In this document: positions 1-12,200 of the stretch, in pieces | Layout: every line of letters starts with the position of its first letter | How positions within the stretch are numbered: the stretch's first letter is position 1 | Source: Mycoplasma sp. Ms02 | GTDB lineage: Bacteria > Bacillota_I > Bacilli_A > Mycoplasmatales > Metamycoplasmataceae | Reading direction: 5' to 3' | Assembly (NCBI RefSeq): GCF_019720735.1 | Contig: NZ_CP081302.1 | Coordinates: 860,270-924,269, forward strand | Length of the DNA stretch: 64,000 nt | The notes under the pieces: model-generated | What the model was told of the DNA's origin: nothing | What the model saw: only the letters and a program-made list of their open reading frames with translations | Databases searched by the model: none | Made by a program: the position numbers and the translations under genes

Positions 1-594
1 TCTGATATTTATGATGAATTTGTTTATTTCCAAGAAATAACACAGGCTAGTCCAAAAATTCAAGTTCAAAGTCTAAGGCTTGCAAATCCTTATACAAAAC
101 AAATAGTAACAGGATACAAAAACTATTTAAAAGAAGGACTTTTTCAGCAAATACCAAACGTTCTAGTTCTTGGTAACAAAAAAGGTAAGACGTATTTTGG
201 TAATGCAATTCTTAATCTGTTTGTTTCTTACAAGTATCGTTGTGGAATTGTCTCAAGTACTGATTTACAGAATTATATGTATAAAAAAATCGAGCAAAAA
301 GATGCTGGAACTAATGATAATTTAATTGACTCACTTTCGCGAATTGATTTTTTAGTAATTGATGATTTAGGTGCTGAAAAAAGTTCAGATTGATTCAGAA
401 TGTCTGTTTTACAGGTAATTTTGAAAAATCGAAAAAAACATTCCTTACCCACCATGTTAATTTTAAGTTCTGGAATAAGTAATCTTAATGAACTAATCAC
501 TTTATATAAAAGTAATTCAGCAAATGAGAATTTAAGAACAAAGACGTTTTTAAGTTTTATTGATAATAACTTTGATAACAGAATCGAGGAATAA
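1..594 (+). CDS. DnaI/DnaC-like AAA+ helicase loader, 5'-truncated by window edge
   Basis: C-terminal 197 residues of a protein that begins before the window. The sequence shows an AAA+ ATPase core: a Walker A-like VLVLGNKKGKT (visible residues 54-64), a Walker B FLVIDDLG around residue 121, and a sensor-like LILSSG. By family knowledge this matches the primosomal loader DnaI, which places the DnaB replicative helicase on DNA; dnaB itself lies at 59034. The Walker A loop has three rather than four residues between the first Gly and GKT, one residue short of the usual pattern. The gene ends in TAATG, overlapping the start of fmt by one base, so the two are probably co-transcribed. One TGA (391-393) is read as Trp. 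Confidence 0.75.
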
Positions 595-1442
595 TGGAAT
601 CAAAAATCAAAATTTTACTTGCAGGGACGCCTGAATTTTCAGTTCCTGTTTTTGAAGAAGTAATTCAGAATTTTGAAGTTGTTGGAATTGTTAGTCAACC
701 TGATCGCCCAAGTAACCGTGGTTATAAAACGACCCCTACTCCAGTTAAATTATTAGCTCAAAAATACGAAATACCACTTTATCAACCTAACAAAATTGGT
801 GAAATCTACGAAGAATTAAGTTTTTTAGAATTTGATTATTTATTAACATGTGCTTTTGGTCAATATATACCTACTAAAGTTTTAGATTTACCAAAAATAG
901 CTTCAATTAACGTTCATGGTTCTTTATTGCCTAAATACAGAGGGGCAGCACCAATTCAGTACTCGCTTTACAACGGCGACAAAGAAACTGGTATTACTTT
1001 AATTTATATGACAAAGGAAATGGATGCAGGTGATATGATCGCAAGTGCCAAAATACCTATTTTAGAGGAAGATACATCAGATTCCCTGTTTATCAAAATG
1101 TCGCATCTAGCAAAAGAAAACATTGTTGGATGAATAAAGAACCATTATGACAACATTCGTAATGATCAAAAACAAGATTCCACTCAAGTGGTTTTATCGC
1201 CAAAGTTGCTAAAAGAAGATGCTTTGATCAAAGACACAGACTCAAAAGAACACAACTTCAATAAAATTAGGGCTTTTTCATCAAATCCAGGAGCTTATAC
1301 TTTTGTTAACGGAAAAAGATTAAAAGTATTTTATGCAAAAAAAGAACTAGTAAAAAATGCACCAATTATTCAATGCAGTGACGGATCACTGTATGCAACA
1401 GATTATCAATTTGAATCAAAGAAACGAGTAAAAATTGCCTAA
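594..1442 (+). CDS. fmt: Methionyl-tRNA formyltransferase
   Basis: 282 aa. It transfers a formyl group from 10-formyl-tetrahydrofolate to initiator Met-tRNA. The N-terminal Rossmann domain opens with LLAGTPEFSVPVFEEV. The family signature NVHGSLLPKYRGAAPIQ (residues about 105-121) contains the catalytic Asn and His, followed by ETGITLIYMTKEMDAGDM with the conserved Asp. The C-terminal OB-like domain is present but short; total length is slightly under the usual 300-315. One TGA (1131-1133) is read as Trp. The start overlaps the stop of the DnaI-like gene (TAATG), and the end overlaps the likely TTG start of the next gene, so this is a tight operon. Confidence 0.95.
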
Positions 1443-2016
1443 TAATTCGAAAGTAAGCACTTGAGAAATAGTGCTTTTTGTTCTTAAGGTAACATTCTTT
1501 GGTTTTGGTGGTGGAAATGCCTTAATGCCAATAATCAGAACTGAAGCTGTAAAAGTGAAAAATTGACTAACAGAAACAGAGTTTGACAAAGTTGTCATTG
1601 TCACAAATATGTTGCCTGGACCTTCTGTAATTCAGGCTCTTTCATATGTTTGCATAAAATTAAAAGGTAAATTTATAGGATCACTGATTTGCTTATTATC
1701 GCTTTTACCACATATTTTAATGGCTCTTGCTATTTATGTAGGTGCCTCTTATTTAGCACCTAAGTATTTATTTGTTCTTTCAACTGGTGTTATTGTTGTA
1801 ATAATCTGTATGCTAATAAATTTCATGATTAGATATATAAAAGCTTCTAACCAAGTTTTTAAACTTCCTTTTTGAATAGTAGTTGCAGTTTTCACATTTG
1901 CTTATTGTCTTTTTGTTCCTTCACCATTCAATCTACCAATTATTCCAATCGCAATTGTGGTTGTTGGTAGCGTTATTCAGTATTTTATAGTTCAAAAGAA
2001 AGCGAGTATTACTTAA
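1435..2016 (+). CDS. Chromate transporter-family protein, first half (CHR domain)
   Basis: 193 aa if started at TTG 1435, the only start-type codon before the conserved STWEIVLFVLKVTFFGFGGG segment; translation would be coupled to the end of fmt with an 8-base overlap. The first half carries the CHR-family motif FFGFGGGNALMP and NMLPGPSVIQAL, followed by four or so hydrophobic segments. Two tandem short CHR proteins together form one transporter in many bacteria, and the partner follows after two bases. The substrate in a mycoplasma is not known; chromate is only the family name. Three TGA codons are read as Trp. Family assignment is firm, the exact start less so. Confidence 0.75.
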
Positions 2017-2018
2017 TA

Positions 2019-2663
2019 ATGATTTTTCTAGCTCTTTTGATAGTACCTTTAATTTCGCTTAGTGTTTTTGGTGGAGGTCAAGTTTTCATTCCGATTTTTA
2101 GTTGATTGTGAAACTTAGTCGGTGGCAATTTTAATGAAGAAGCAATCAATCAAGTTTTATCGATTTCAAACATGACGCCAGGTGTTGTATCTACCAAATT
2201 CGCTTTTTTTACAGGATATTTAGCTGCTAATCAATGATATTTAGGAATTATTTTTGCCTTAGTTTTCTTTTTAATATTTGCAATTCCTTCAATTATTGTT
2301 ATGAGCTTAACGATGAAATTTGTTACAACTTTTGAAAAAAATGCCCTAATGAAAAGGGTTATCAATATCATAAAACCAGTAATTGTCGGAGTGATATTAG
2401 CTTTAATTATTCAACTTTTTATTTCTAATATACTTCCTGCATTTTCATTCAATAAAGGCGTGGATAATTATTTAGGCTTAAGCACATCAGAACTATCTAA
2501 GTTCTTTAGTCTTGGGTCGTGGAGAATGTGGGCACTCATAGCGTTTGCAATTATTTCTATTCCACTATTTCTTTTCTTAATGAATAAAAAAGTAAAGTTA
2601 TTTTATTTGTTCTTGATTTCGGTCTCACTTTCTTTTATTATCTTTCAACCATGATTGAGTTAA
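2019..2663 (+). CDS. Chromate transporter-family protein, second half (CHR domain)
   Basis: 214 aa, ATG two bases after the stop of the first CHR gene. It repeats the family pattern: SVFGGGQVFIPIF near residue 16 and NMTPGVVSTKFAFFTGY near residue 51, then long hydrophobic helices to a short tail. The Gly-rich loop and the MTPG motif match those of the first half, as expected for antiparallel half-transporters that pair as a heterodimer. It is the last gene of the dnaI-fmt-CHR-CHR run and is followed by a strong hairpin. TGA is read as Trp at several positions. Confidence 0.75.
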
Positions 2664-2667
2664 CTTA

Positions 2668-2719
2668 AAATTTAATATTTTCACTATTTACGGTAATACT
2701 TTGTGAAAATATTAAATTT
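2668..2719 (+). terminator. Rho-independent-type terminator after the CHR pair
   Basis: A perfect 17-bp inverted repeat (2668-2684 with 2703-2719) with an 18-base loop, followed by a T-rich stretch. It starts five bases after the stop codon of the second CHR gene. Confidence 0.8.
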
Positions 2720-2848
2720 TTTAATTTTTGTAAAAAAAAATTAACTATAAATAAGGGCAAAAAGTAAAAAAACTTAAAATAAAGTTTTTTAGCTATTAAG
2801 CTATTATGTTTATAATTTTTTATGTTCAGATAAAAACAATTTGCATCT

Positions 2849-3033
2849 ATGCCCATTTTAAAGATCGAATTGAATGAACAAAAAACTTTTACAATTACTG
2901 ATTTAAAAATACCCAGTTCAACTTATAAACCACATAAGTTGATAAATTTCGAGAAAAATGAAATGTGATACTAATCACTAATCTTCCACAATTGTTAATG
3001 AATACAATACTTGAATTTGAAATATGAACTTAA
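2849..3033 (+). pseudogene. Possible frameshifted small gene remnant, unknown function
   Basis: An ATG at 2849 opens 41 codons that stop at TAA. A one-base shift in the A5 run around 2953-2957 would join it to a second open stretch ending at TAA 3031-3033, giving about 61 residues with hydrophobic character at the end (for example VILITNLPQLLMNTILEFEI). A hairpin terminator follows directly at 3032-3055. No ribosome binding site is obvious and no family is recognised. It could equally be chance open sequence. Confidence 0.3.
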
Positions 3034-3055
3034 AGCACAGAGAGATCTGTGCTTT
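3032..3055 (+). terminator. Hairpin with T-rich tail
   Basis: Nine-base stem AAAGCACAG/CTGTGCTTT with a 6-base loop, followed by TTCTTTTTTC. It lies after the small frameshifted reading frame. Confidence 0.6.
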
Positions 3056-3155
3056 TTCTTTTTTCCACAAATGTGGAAATTTTACATTTTTCTGAATTAT
3101 CAATTAATCAGAAAGTTGATTTATTGGTCTTATTTACAACCAAAAACACTTTTGC

Positions 3156-3170
3156 AAAAAAAAAAAAAAA
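3156..3170 (+). repeat. Homopolymer A15 upstream of giant gene 1
   Basis: Fifteen consecutive A, 116 bases before the start codon of giant gene 1. Homopolymer tracts of this length slip during replication. In other mycoplasmas poly-A/T tracts in promoters of surface-protein genes switch expression. Whether this one lies in an active promoter is not shown by the sequence. Confidence 0.6.
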
Positions 3171-3286
3171 GATGTTTAGCTGCCGACCCATTCTAAGAAT
3201 TTTAAAAGAATAAAATTTTTTTATAAAGATAAATAAAAATGGAAATTGAATAAAAATTTCGATTAATTAAAATCTTAGGAGAAATC

Positions 3287-6200
3287 ATGAAAAAACCAAA
3301 ATTACTTTTAACACTGGCTATGCCAGTTATTTTAACTGCACCTATTGCAGTTTTATCAGCTGGTTCAGGAGTGACTGACACATCTTCTATTAGTTTTGAA
3401 GAAGTTAACACAGGATTAGATGAATTTAACTTTAATGGTGTTTATAACGTATCTACTGAACACGATGGTGGCACAAAATACACTTATACGCATGTAGAAA
3501 ATACAAAAGATTCTATCATCGTTAGACCAGTCGAATTAAAAAATAAAGACTCTTCATCGGATCTCTCAACACAAGAGGCAGATCCGTCTGTCATTTATAA
3601 TAAGGTGCAAGATTGAGAAGTTATTGTTAATACAAGCACAATGAGTAAATATCGTGGATATCATCCTTACTACATTGATTTAAAAATATTTCTTTCAGAC
3701 GATTTGAAACTTTATACGGATCCTAGAAATCCTCAAAAATCGATTCAATGAGAGATAAAGAAATATGAATCAACGAGAAATGGTCAAGAAAATCCTAGTG
3801 GAGATGTTTTTAACCGTGATTCTGAGTCGAATTGAGTAAGACTAAAAAGTACTAGAGGTTCTTTAGAAAATGGTGAAAATTTAGCTAACTATATCCCCCC
3901 TTTAGATTCTAATGTAGGAACATCTGAAAGACAAGATTTCAAAAATGTGATTATATCGAGTTTACCTCAATCCACTTCTCATTCTAATGACTTAGCTGAC
4001 AATTTTGACCCGATAAATAATCCAGATTGAAACAAAATATGAGAAAACATGGGCGAGTATATTAGTGTAAGAATAAAAAATCCAGATGGTTCTAGACTCC
4101 CAGAAAAAGTAGTATTTACATTTAGTACAGAAAGAAATTGAGATTCTCCAAGTGCAATAAAAAATATAAAGAATGGTAAAAAATATAATGCATCCTTTAA
4201 AAAAGGTACAACATTTGTTGGAGCGTCCACGTTTGGAAATCCGTATGAATATGTTTTTAGAAGTTCTTTTTATAGCTATGAAAGAAGACAAACTCAAAAA
4301 GCTAAAGTAGTTATAAGGGAACATATAACAGGAGAAAATAACTCCAAAACCTATGAGCTTATTCCAAACTTTAACTATGAATTATCTATAAACTCAGAAA
4401 AATCTGCTGTTGATCCTGTAAAATTTACTACTTTAAAAGACAATAGATATTATTTGGACAACAAAAGAAACACATCAACTCATGAGTCAGGTTATTTAAT
4501 AAATCTAGATAAAGAATTTTTTATTTCACCTGAACAAAATGTATCTCTTAAATACAGTTTTTCAGGTGGAGACGAATATGCACAAAAATATAACATTCCT
4601 TCTGAACCAAGGCTAACATATGACTATGAGAACAATATTTTTTTCTTTGACATAAATTTAGAAAGAATTAAAGAAACAAAATTTGATTATACCGAGAATT
4701 TCGATTCACAAGTTTTAGAAGTAATCATTAATAATGAGAAATTTTGAGGAAAGGGTTTTCTGTCTCAAGAATCTATAAACGCATCTAAACCAATCTTAAA
4801 ATCATTATATGAACTATCTTTAGAAATTTCTAAAGCCTTTAGGGAAGCAATTCCGGAAAAGCACCGTCAATATGAAAACACCAACTATCAGGCTCAGGCT
4901 AAATCTTATCTTTTATACACTTTTTTAAGTGAGCTAATTTCTTCTACTAACGAACCTTCTTTTAATAACCTAGGACGTAAAATTAAGTTATCTGATGTTG
5001 TGTCTTTTTTATCATCATATGATAAATATATTAAATACTTGCAAAGAAACATTATTAGCAACTATAATGATCTTTCTTCTAAATTTAATAACATTCTTGA
5101 ACAAGACGAAATAAATGTGGACAACGCACTTATTTTCTTAAAAGAATTGATGGATTTTGATCGCATAAAGCTAAACAGATTGAAACAATTTTGAACGGTG
5201 TTAACTGATGCTGATAACTCAAATAAATTGAATGATGCCATTAATTTGTTGTCCGAAGTTCAAAAAGGTTTTAGTTATGCTAATTTAGACAATTTTCTAA
5301 CTGGTAGTCCTAGATCTGGTAAAGTATCTGGCATTCTTTCAGACAGAAGAATTTCTTCTTCGGAAGAAGATAAAGAAGTGATCATTTCGAATACATTCAG
5401 ATTTGACCAAATATTAGACAAAGCAATAAAAAACTCAAGTAGAACAGGATCAAAACGTTTTAGTAGTTTCACAATTTCTGATTCATCAAAAAATGATAAA
5501 AACACAAAAAGAGATCTTTTAAATAACCTTAAGACTGATGAAGAATTTAAAAGTTTTTTTGAAAAAGGTGCCAAAGCAGCATTCAAAGTATTACTTGCTT
5601 GATTAGGCTACGATGCAAAAACTCAGGATCCTGATAATTACACAAACGATTATTTGATATCTGCTAAGGTAAAGGGATTCAATTATGTAGATTTTTTTGT
5701 AAAAGAAGTCGATAAAGAAAAATATGCTCCTAAATTTTTACCTGTAACAAATAAAAAAGTTAATACATTCTCCTCTTTAGATGATTACGAGTTTCTCAAA
5801 CAACTAAACTTACTAAAAATTCTTGTTGAATCTAAAGACGTTGATTCAGAAATAGAATATGATAAATTCAATCTAGATTCAGAAAGAAGTCTTATATCTT
5901 TATCTAAATTTCAAGAAGATGTCGTTTCTTCGACCGAGAAAATTAAAAACGATTTATTTAATAAATTAATAAACTCAATACCCTACATTAGCAAAACACT
6001 AAAGAAAAAGATGATAGATCGACTTTCCTTATCAAGAACTGAAGACGAAATAAGACAAATATTTAATGAAGGTGTAAAGCTTAGTGGACTCGGAAAACTA
6101 AAGAATCATGATGGAATTTATGAAAATGAATTACAAATTAATGCAAAAAAACTAATTATTCTTATAGAAAAAATGAACCAAATTAAGATGTCTGTTGCAT

Positions 6201-9200
6201 ATGAAAAAGCTGATTCCTTCTATAAAAATAATTTTGACTCAAATCTTAAAAAGTTACTCGACAAATTTGAAACAGATAACGATGAACCGTACAATCTTGC
6301 AAACGGGTATTCTGATTACAAATTAAAAGAAAAGTTTGATCCACGAATGGTAGAAACACTTTATAACGAATCTGCTCTTTCGATGGAAAAACTAAATGGA
6401 GCCAATGTTTCTCTAACTTTCAAAAACAAAGAAAAAATAACTGCCGAAGAAGCTTTAGCTAGTTGACAAAAAAGTAAAGAAGATTTTGATACCTATCCAG
6501 AAAACCTTTTAGCAGTTATAAAAAATGAAAATCAAAAACTATTGGATAATTGGGATATATATGTATCTGAAGCAGAGATTTCGGATGAAGAGCCAAACAC
6601 AATTATCTTTTCATATTACGTTTTGACTCCTAAATTTATCAAATTAGGTCAAACACAAAAAGAAAATGAACTTGAAGACTTAACCCCGATTGAGTTCAGA
6701 ATTACTGGATTTAAGCCGAAAGAAACTGAAAAAGAGCGTGTCACAAGAATATCTCAAGGATACACCTTTAATCTTTCTTATCCTAAAATAGAAGGGTTTG
6801 CTTCCGAATTAAACGGAAGTAAAAGCTCATTATTTGACTTTAAAAAAATAACGGGCTTTTTAGAAAAAGACGGGCAAAGATATGAAATTTCCTTATTAGA
6901 CGATAAACTTTTGGTTGAAGATTTAAATATTTATTTAACAAATTTTGAACCTAAGACTACTTCTTTTGAAAATGATTTTGACGGAAGTTTTGATATTGAC
7001 TTTACTATTCAATCAAAAACCGAACCAGAAGCAGTTACATCAGATGCAAATACGTCCAGACTAGTTGCGTTTACTACAGAGGCAGAAAGACTTCAAAAAT
7101 TGTTAACAGATTTAGATTTAAATGGACTACTAAGTTCTGACGAAAAAAACTATAAAAAATCATCGACACAAATAGATGTTTTGAAAACTAAATTAAAGCA
7201 ATATTTAGCAGATAATAATGCCACACTTAATGAGGAAAGTTTTAGTTGTTCTGCAGACGATATAAATGGTGTTATCAGTAATATAATGTTTGATATTGTT
7301 TCGGCAAAATCTAGCCTTGAAACAGGTCCAAAGAAAGTGACAGAGTCATTATCAGGTTCGAGAAGCATTTCAGGTTTCCATACTTTAGAAAAAGAAAAAT
7401 TGAGATTAAATAGTTTAAAAGATAAAATTAATTCAGTTATGTATAAAGGATCAGAATCCATTATTTTGGCTTATAAAAATAAAGCTACATTAAACAAAGA
7501 TAATTTAGAATTTATAGTTTCAGATTCTTCGATTTCAAAATTAGGTCTTGAAAATGAGTTTTCAAATAAATTTCATAATTTTAAAGTAGATTTGGATTCT
7601 ATTTCTTTTTCAGAAATTACGAATCAAAACGATTTAGAAGGAAAAATTAATTTATCAGTAAGATTACAGTCTATAGATCCTGCATACACAGAAGCTTATT
7701 CAGAACATTCATCTCTTGAGCTGATAGGTTTCAAAACTGAAGTAACGAGACTTAACGAAATTGTTTCTACGACTATTGAAATACCAGATTCTGCTTTCAA
7801 TACAATAGATAAAAAACGGTTAGCATCCAGTGTTAATAAAAATTCATTCGTTGAGCTGTTAAATGAATATCTAAATACTTTAAATATTGATGCAGTAGTT
7901 GATCGTGACACATTTGTTTTTGACACCTCAAATGATAAAGTTTCTTATAGATTTAAATTGCAATCTACAAGACTAGCCCCATTAAATGCTGTTAAATCTA
8001 CAGAAATTACAGATAATGCCGAAATTACTGGGTTCTTTAGTTTTAAAAAAGAAGTAGAAAGACTGAATGAAATAAAAAATCTAGGTACATTTAGTATCAC
8101 TAAAAAAGAAGAAGCTCCAGATTATCTATCAAATAATGATTCAAGAAAAATCAGCATATCAGAAGCAAATATCTCACTAAGATACAAAGATCAAGATTAT
8201 GTTGTGGATAGCAACGGTGAAATCAGTGCTCTAAATCTCAAAATAAAAGATTTTAGCTCACTTTTAACAACAAATATAGATGATAAAACAGGGCAAAAAG
8301 CAGTTACATTCTTACTTGAATCAACAAATAGTCAATTCACTGATAATAAACCTAAAACTGAACTAATAAGTTCGCAGATATCTGGTTATAAAACGGAAAG
8401 CCAAAGACTCAGGGATCTTCTAGATGTATCTCCTTCGTTGTTAAATGATTTAGATATCAACGAAGAAAAACAAAATAATGCAGCAACATCTTCAGATTAT
8501 GAAGAAAGCATTAAAAATAAAATTAATAAACTTCTTTCTAAACACAATGCAAAAATCAAAACTATTAGTTTTAAAGATAAAAACTCAGATGGTTCACTAA
8601 AAATAAACTTGACTCTTAGCTCGACTAGAAATGATTTAACAAATGAATCATCAACAAAAAATAAAGATTTTCCTTTTTCTGGATTTAGAACTAATAGTTC
8701 TGAAGAAAGTCGCTTGAACGCCTTAGTTGATAAAATAAAAACTGCTACTTACACTGGTGCAAGTGACATAATGCTTCACTATCCACAAAAAACTAAACTT
8801 TCACAAACTAATTTAGTTTTCAATTTAAGCAAAGATTCTTCATCACTTCAAATTAACCAAGCAAATAACTTCGAGTTATCTTCCGAGAAAATAAAAATCG
8901 AATTAATGGATATTAAATTTGGAGAACTTAGCGACCAAAACGATAACAATGGAGCAACGACAGTTCAGATAAGACTTACATCAACAGATCCTAATTTCCC
9001 AGGTGTTAAATCTAAGACAATCGAACTACAACTCGAAAACTTTAAAACTGAAAAAGCAAGATTGAACGAAGAATTAGCTAAGATAACCGAAATACCTCAA
9101 ACCGTTTTTGAAGAAATTGAAAAAGATTTACTGCCAAAAGAAGTGCAAAGAGAAACTGTCTCACGATTAGTAAATGACTTTCTAGAAGCTAAAAACTTAG

Positions 9201-12200
9201 ATTTTAAAATCAATGAAGACTCACTAGTTTTAACTTCTGAAACAGGAAGGTTAGGATACAAGTTTAAACTAGAAACAAAAAGATTAGGCATGCCTAATAC
9301 AAATGTTTCTGAATCTGAAAGCAAAACATTCTTTATTGAAAATTTATTTTCTGTAGAAAAAGAAAAAGAACGTTTAAATAAACTTTTAGAAAATGAAATA
9401 AATTTAACGAGAAGAGAAAGTGCTCCTGATTACCTTGCTTTTGAAGGATCTAGACAAGTAGAACTATCGGAAGTAGAGGTTGGTATTAATGTTGAAGAAG
9501 ATGAGCTTATTTTTGATGATCAAGGAGTTTCTGAAGATTTAAACGTAAAAATAGTTGAGTTTAGTTCATCAGAAACTTCAAATATTGATGATGAAACAGG
9601 TAAAAAACAAGTAACTTTCAAACTCAAATCTACTGATCCAAGGTTTGATGATACTGAAATCATAAGCAATCCAAAAATGGCTTTTGTAATTGGATACAAA
9701 ACAGAAGAGCTTAGATTATCAGAACTTAATAAACTTGGAGATAAATTGTTTGAAGGTCTTGATTTAAGCCAAGAAAAAGCAATATATGCTTCAGATGCTT
9801 CAAGACTCGCTTCGATAATTGAACCTAAGCTTAATAAAGTGTTGGAAAAACACCAAGTTAAGGCTGATGAATTTACAATTGAAAACACTTCGCCAGAAAA
9901 TGGTAGTTTAGATCTTAAGTTTAAATTAATTTCCACAAGAGATCAATTAACTACTGTAAAATACAATGCATTTATAACAAAAAATGAAACTGGGTTTAAA
10001 ACAGAGCAAAACGAAGTTCAAAGACTAGAAAACATTTTAAGTAAAATCAATGCAGTAACATATAAAAACTCACAAGACAGCATGTTACATTACCCAGAAG
10101 CATTAAAACTTTCAAAAGATTCTTTAGTATTTGAATATGTAAGTGATGACAAAGTTATAAAACTGGATTCATCAAATAACTTCACATCAGAAGAGTTAAA
10201 AATTAAAATAAATTCTGATGATATTGCTTTTGATTCATTGACAAAACAAAACGATAACACAGGAATGACTAATCTAGACTTTGCCCTTACCTCGACCGAT
10301 GATCAATTTTCAAGTTCAAAAACAAAATCCAAAGCATTGTCTGTATCAGGATTCAAAACAGAACAAGAAAGATTGGATCAAGAAGTTTCAAAAATTCAAG
10401 GGATTGATCAATCCGTATTTGCTGATTTAAATAAGAAATCAACACCTCAAGAAGTGACTAAAGATAAAATCGCCGAACTTCTTAACAATCACCTAAAAAC
10501 ATTAAATATAGAAGCGAAAGTAAATTCTGAAAGTTTATCCGTTACGAACGGTGAAGACAGAATTACATACAACTTCAAACTAGAATCAACAAGAAATTTA
10601 ATAACACCGAACACAGTGTCTACTACTAAAACAACTGATTTTGAAATAATTGGGTTTTACACTAAAGCAAAAGAGCAATTAAGAATTCAAGAGTTAGCTC
10701 AGTCGAACTTTAGACTAAGTAAAAAAGAATCTGAAAAACAATATTTAGCATATCCGAACGTTAAAGAAATTAATCAATCTGAAGTTTCTTTTACACTTAT
10801 TTATAATGATAACGAATATGACTTTGATTCAAATGGAGAGAATGCAGAACTAAAAGTTAAAATAAAAGACTTTACTTCTGGCATGACTCAAAATACAGAT
10901 GATCAAAACGGTTCTAAACAAGTAACATTTATCCTTGAATCAATGGATGATAGATTTACTCCAAGACCATCATCTAACTCTATTACGGCAACATTAAATG
11001 GATATTCAACAGAACTTGAAAGATTGAATGATTTAGTTTCACAAAAAGATTCTATCCTTGCAGACCTAAATATTCAAGAATTAACTTCTCAATACCCTGC
11101 AGATTCAAGCGAATATGAACAAAAAATAATCGAAAAAATCAATGAAAAGCTATCTAAAAATAATGCAGAAATCGATGAACCTGTATTCTTAGATAAAAAT
11201 CGTCAAGCAGGAAGTGTTTCAGTTGAGTTTAAATTAAAATCAACAAGACAAGAGCTTAAAAATAATCTTTCAGCTAACAAGATTAGACTAAATCTTTCTG
11301 AATTCAAAACAGACGAACAAGAAAAACAAAGGTTAGAGCAAATCACAAACAGTATTAATGCAGCATCTTATCTTGATGCTCAAACACTCTTGCTTAACTA
11401 TCCATCAAAACAAAATCTTGAAAATTCAAACTTCAGTTTTGTTTATAACACAGGCTCAAAAAATGTAATTTTAAACAAAGATAATCAATTTGTTTCAGAT
11501 GAACTTAAGATAAAAATCGTTCCTCAAGAATTATCAATCCATGAAATCACAAATCAAAATGATAACAATGGTGATCTAGAAATTGACTTTGCTGTCTACT
11601 CAACTGATACAAACTTTTTAACAGTAAAATCTGAAAGCAAAACATTAAAAGCTACAGGATTCAAAACTGAACAAGCAAGATTAAATGATCTTATAACAAG
11701 CACAACCACTGTGTCTGAAGACACTTTTGCAACCATTGACAAAAACAGGACTGCAAATGAGATTGATAGACAAGAAGTTATTGATGCCCTAAATAAAAAA
11801 TTTGAATCTGAAAAAGCAGAAATAGACTCTGATTCATTCGTGTTTGAAAACACATCTGATGAAGTTGGTTACAAATTTAAACTAAAATCAAAAAGAGATC
11901 TAATCAACCAACCAACAGTTTCGCAAGAGTTTTCAAATAAATTTACGATAAATGGTTTCTATAGTCTAGCAAAGGAACAAGAAAGACTTACCTCAATAAC
12001 AGCAAATGATTTTGAGATTAATCGCTCTGATTCAGCACAAGACTATCTTTCATACCCACAAAATAGAAAGATTCCACAATCTGAAGTTAATCTAACTTTT
12101 ACACATAAAGGTCAAAAGTATCAGTTTGATCAAGATAATGAAATTAAAGATCTTAAATTAAAACTAGTGGAATTTGATTCCGACACAAACGAAAACTGAA

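Larger units (their letters stand above)
2664..3286. other. 623-bp gene-poor spacer before giant gene 1
   Basis: It contains the CHR terminator, a small frameshifted reading frame (2849-3033), two hairpins (3032-3055 and a perfect 8-bp inverted repeat 3062-3079) and a 15-A homopolymer (3156-3170). A possible -10 box for giant gene 1, TATAAA, lies near 3221-3226 but without a convincing -35. No RNA gene was recognised. Confidence 0.6.

Noticed and set aside
2664..3286. Possible tRNA or other structured RNA gene in the longest spacer
   Set aside because: The hairpins are terminator-like or isolated; no cloverleaf or conserved tRNA arms were found here or in the other spacers.
5275..5586. Minus-strand reading frames of 60-140 codons inside the giant genes (also 7150-7461, 9520-9936, 34408-34809 and others)
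   Set aside because: They mirror the Lys/Glu/Ser-rich coding on the + strand, lack ribosome binding sites and show no family motifs.
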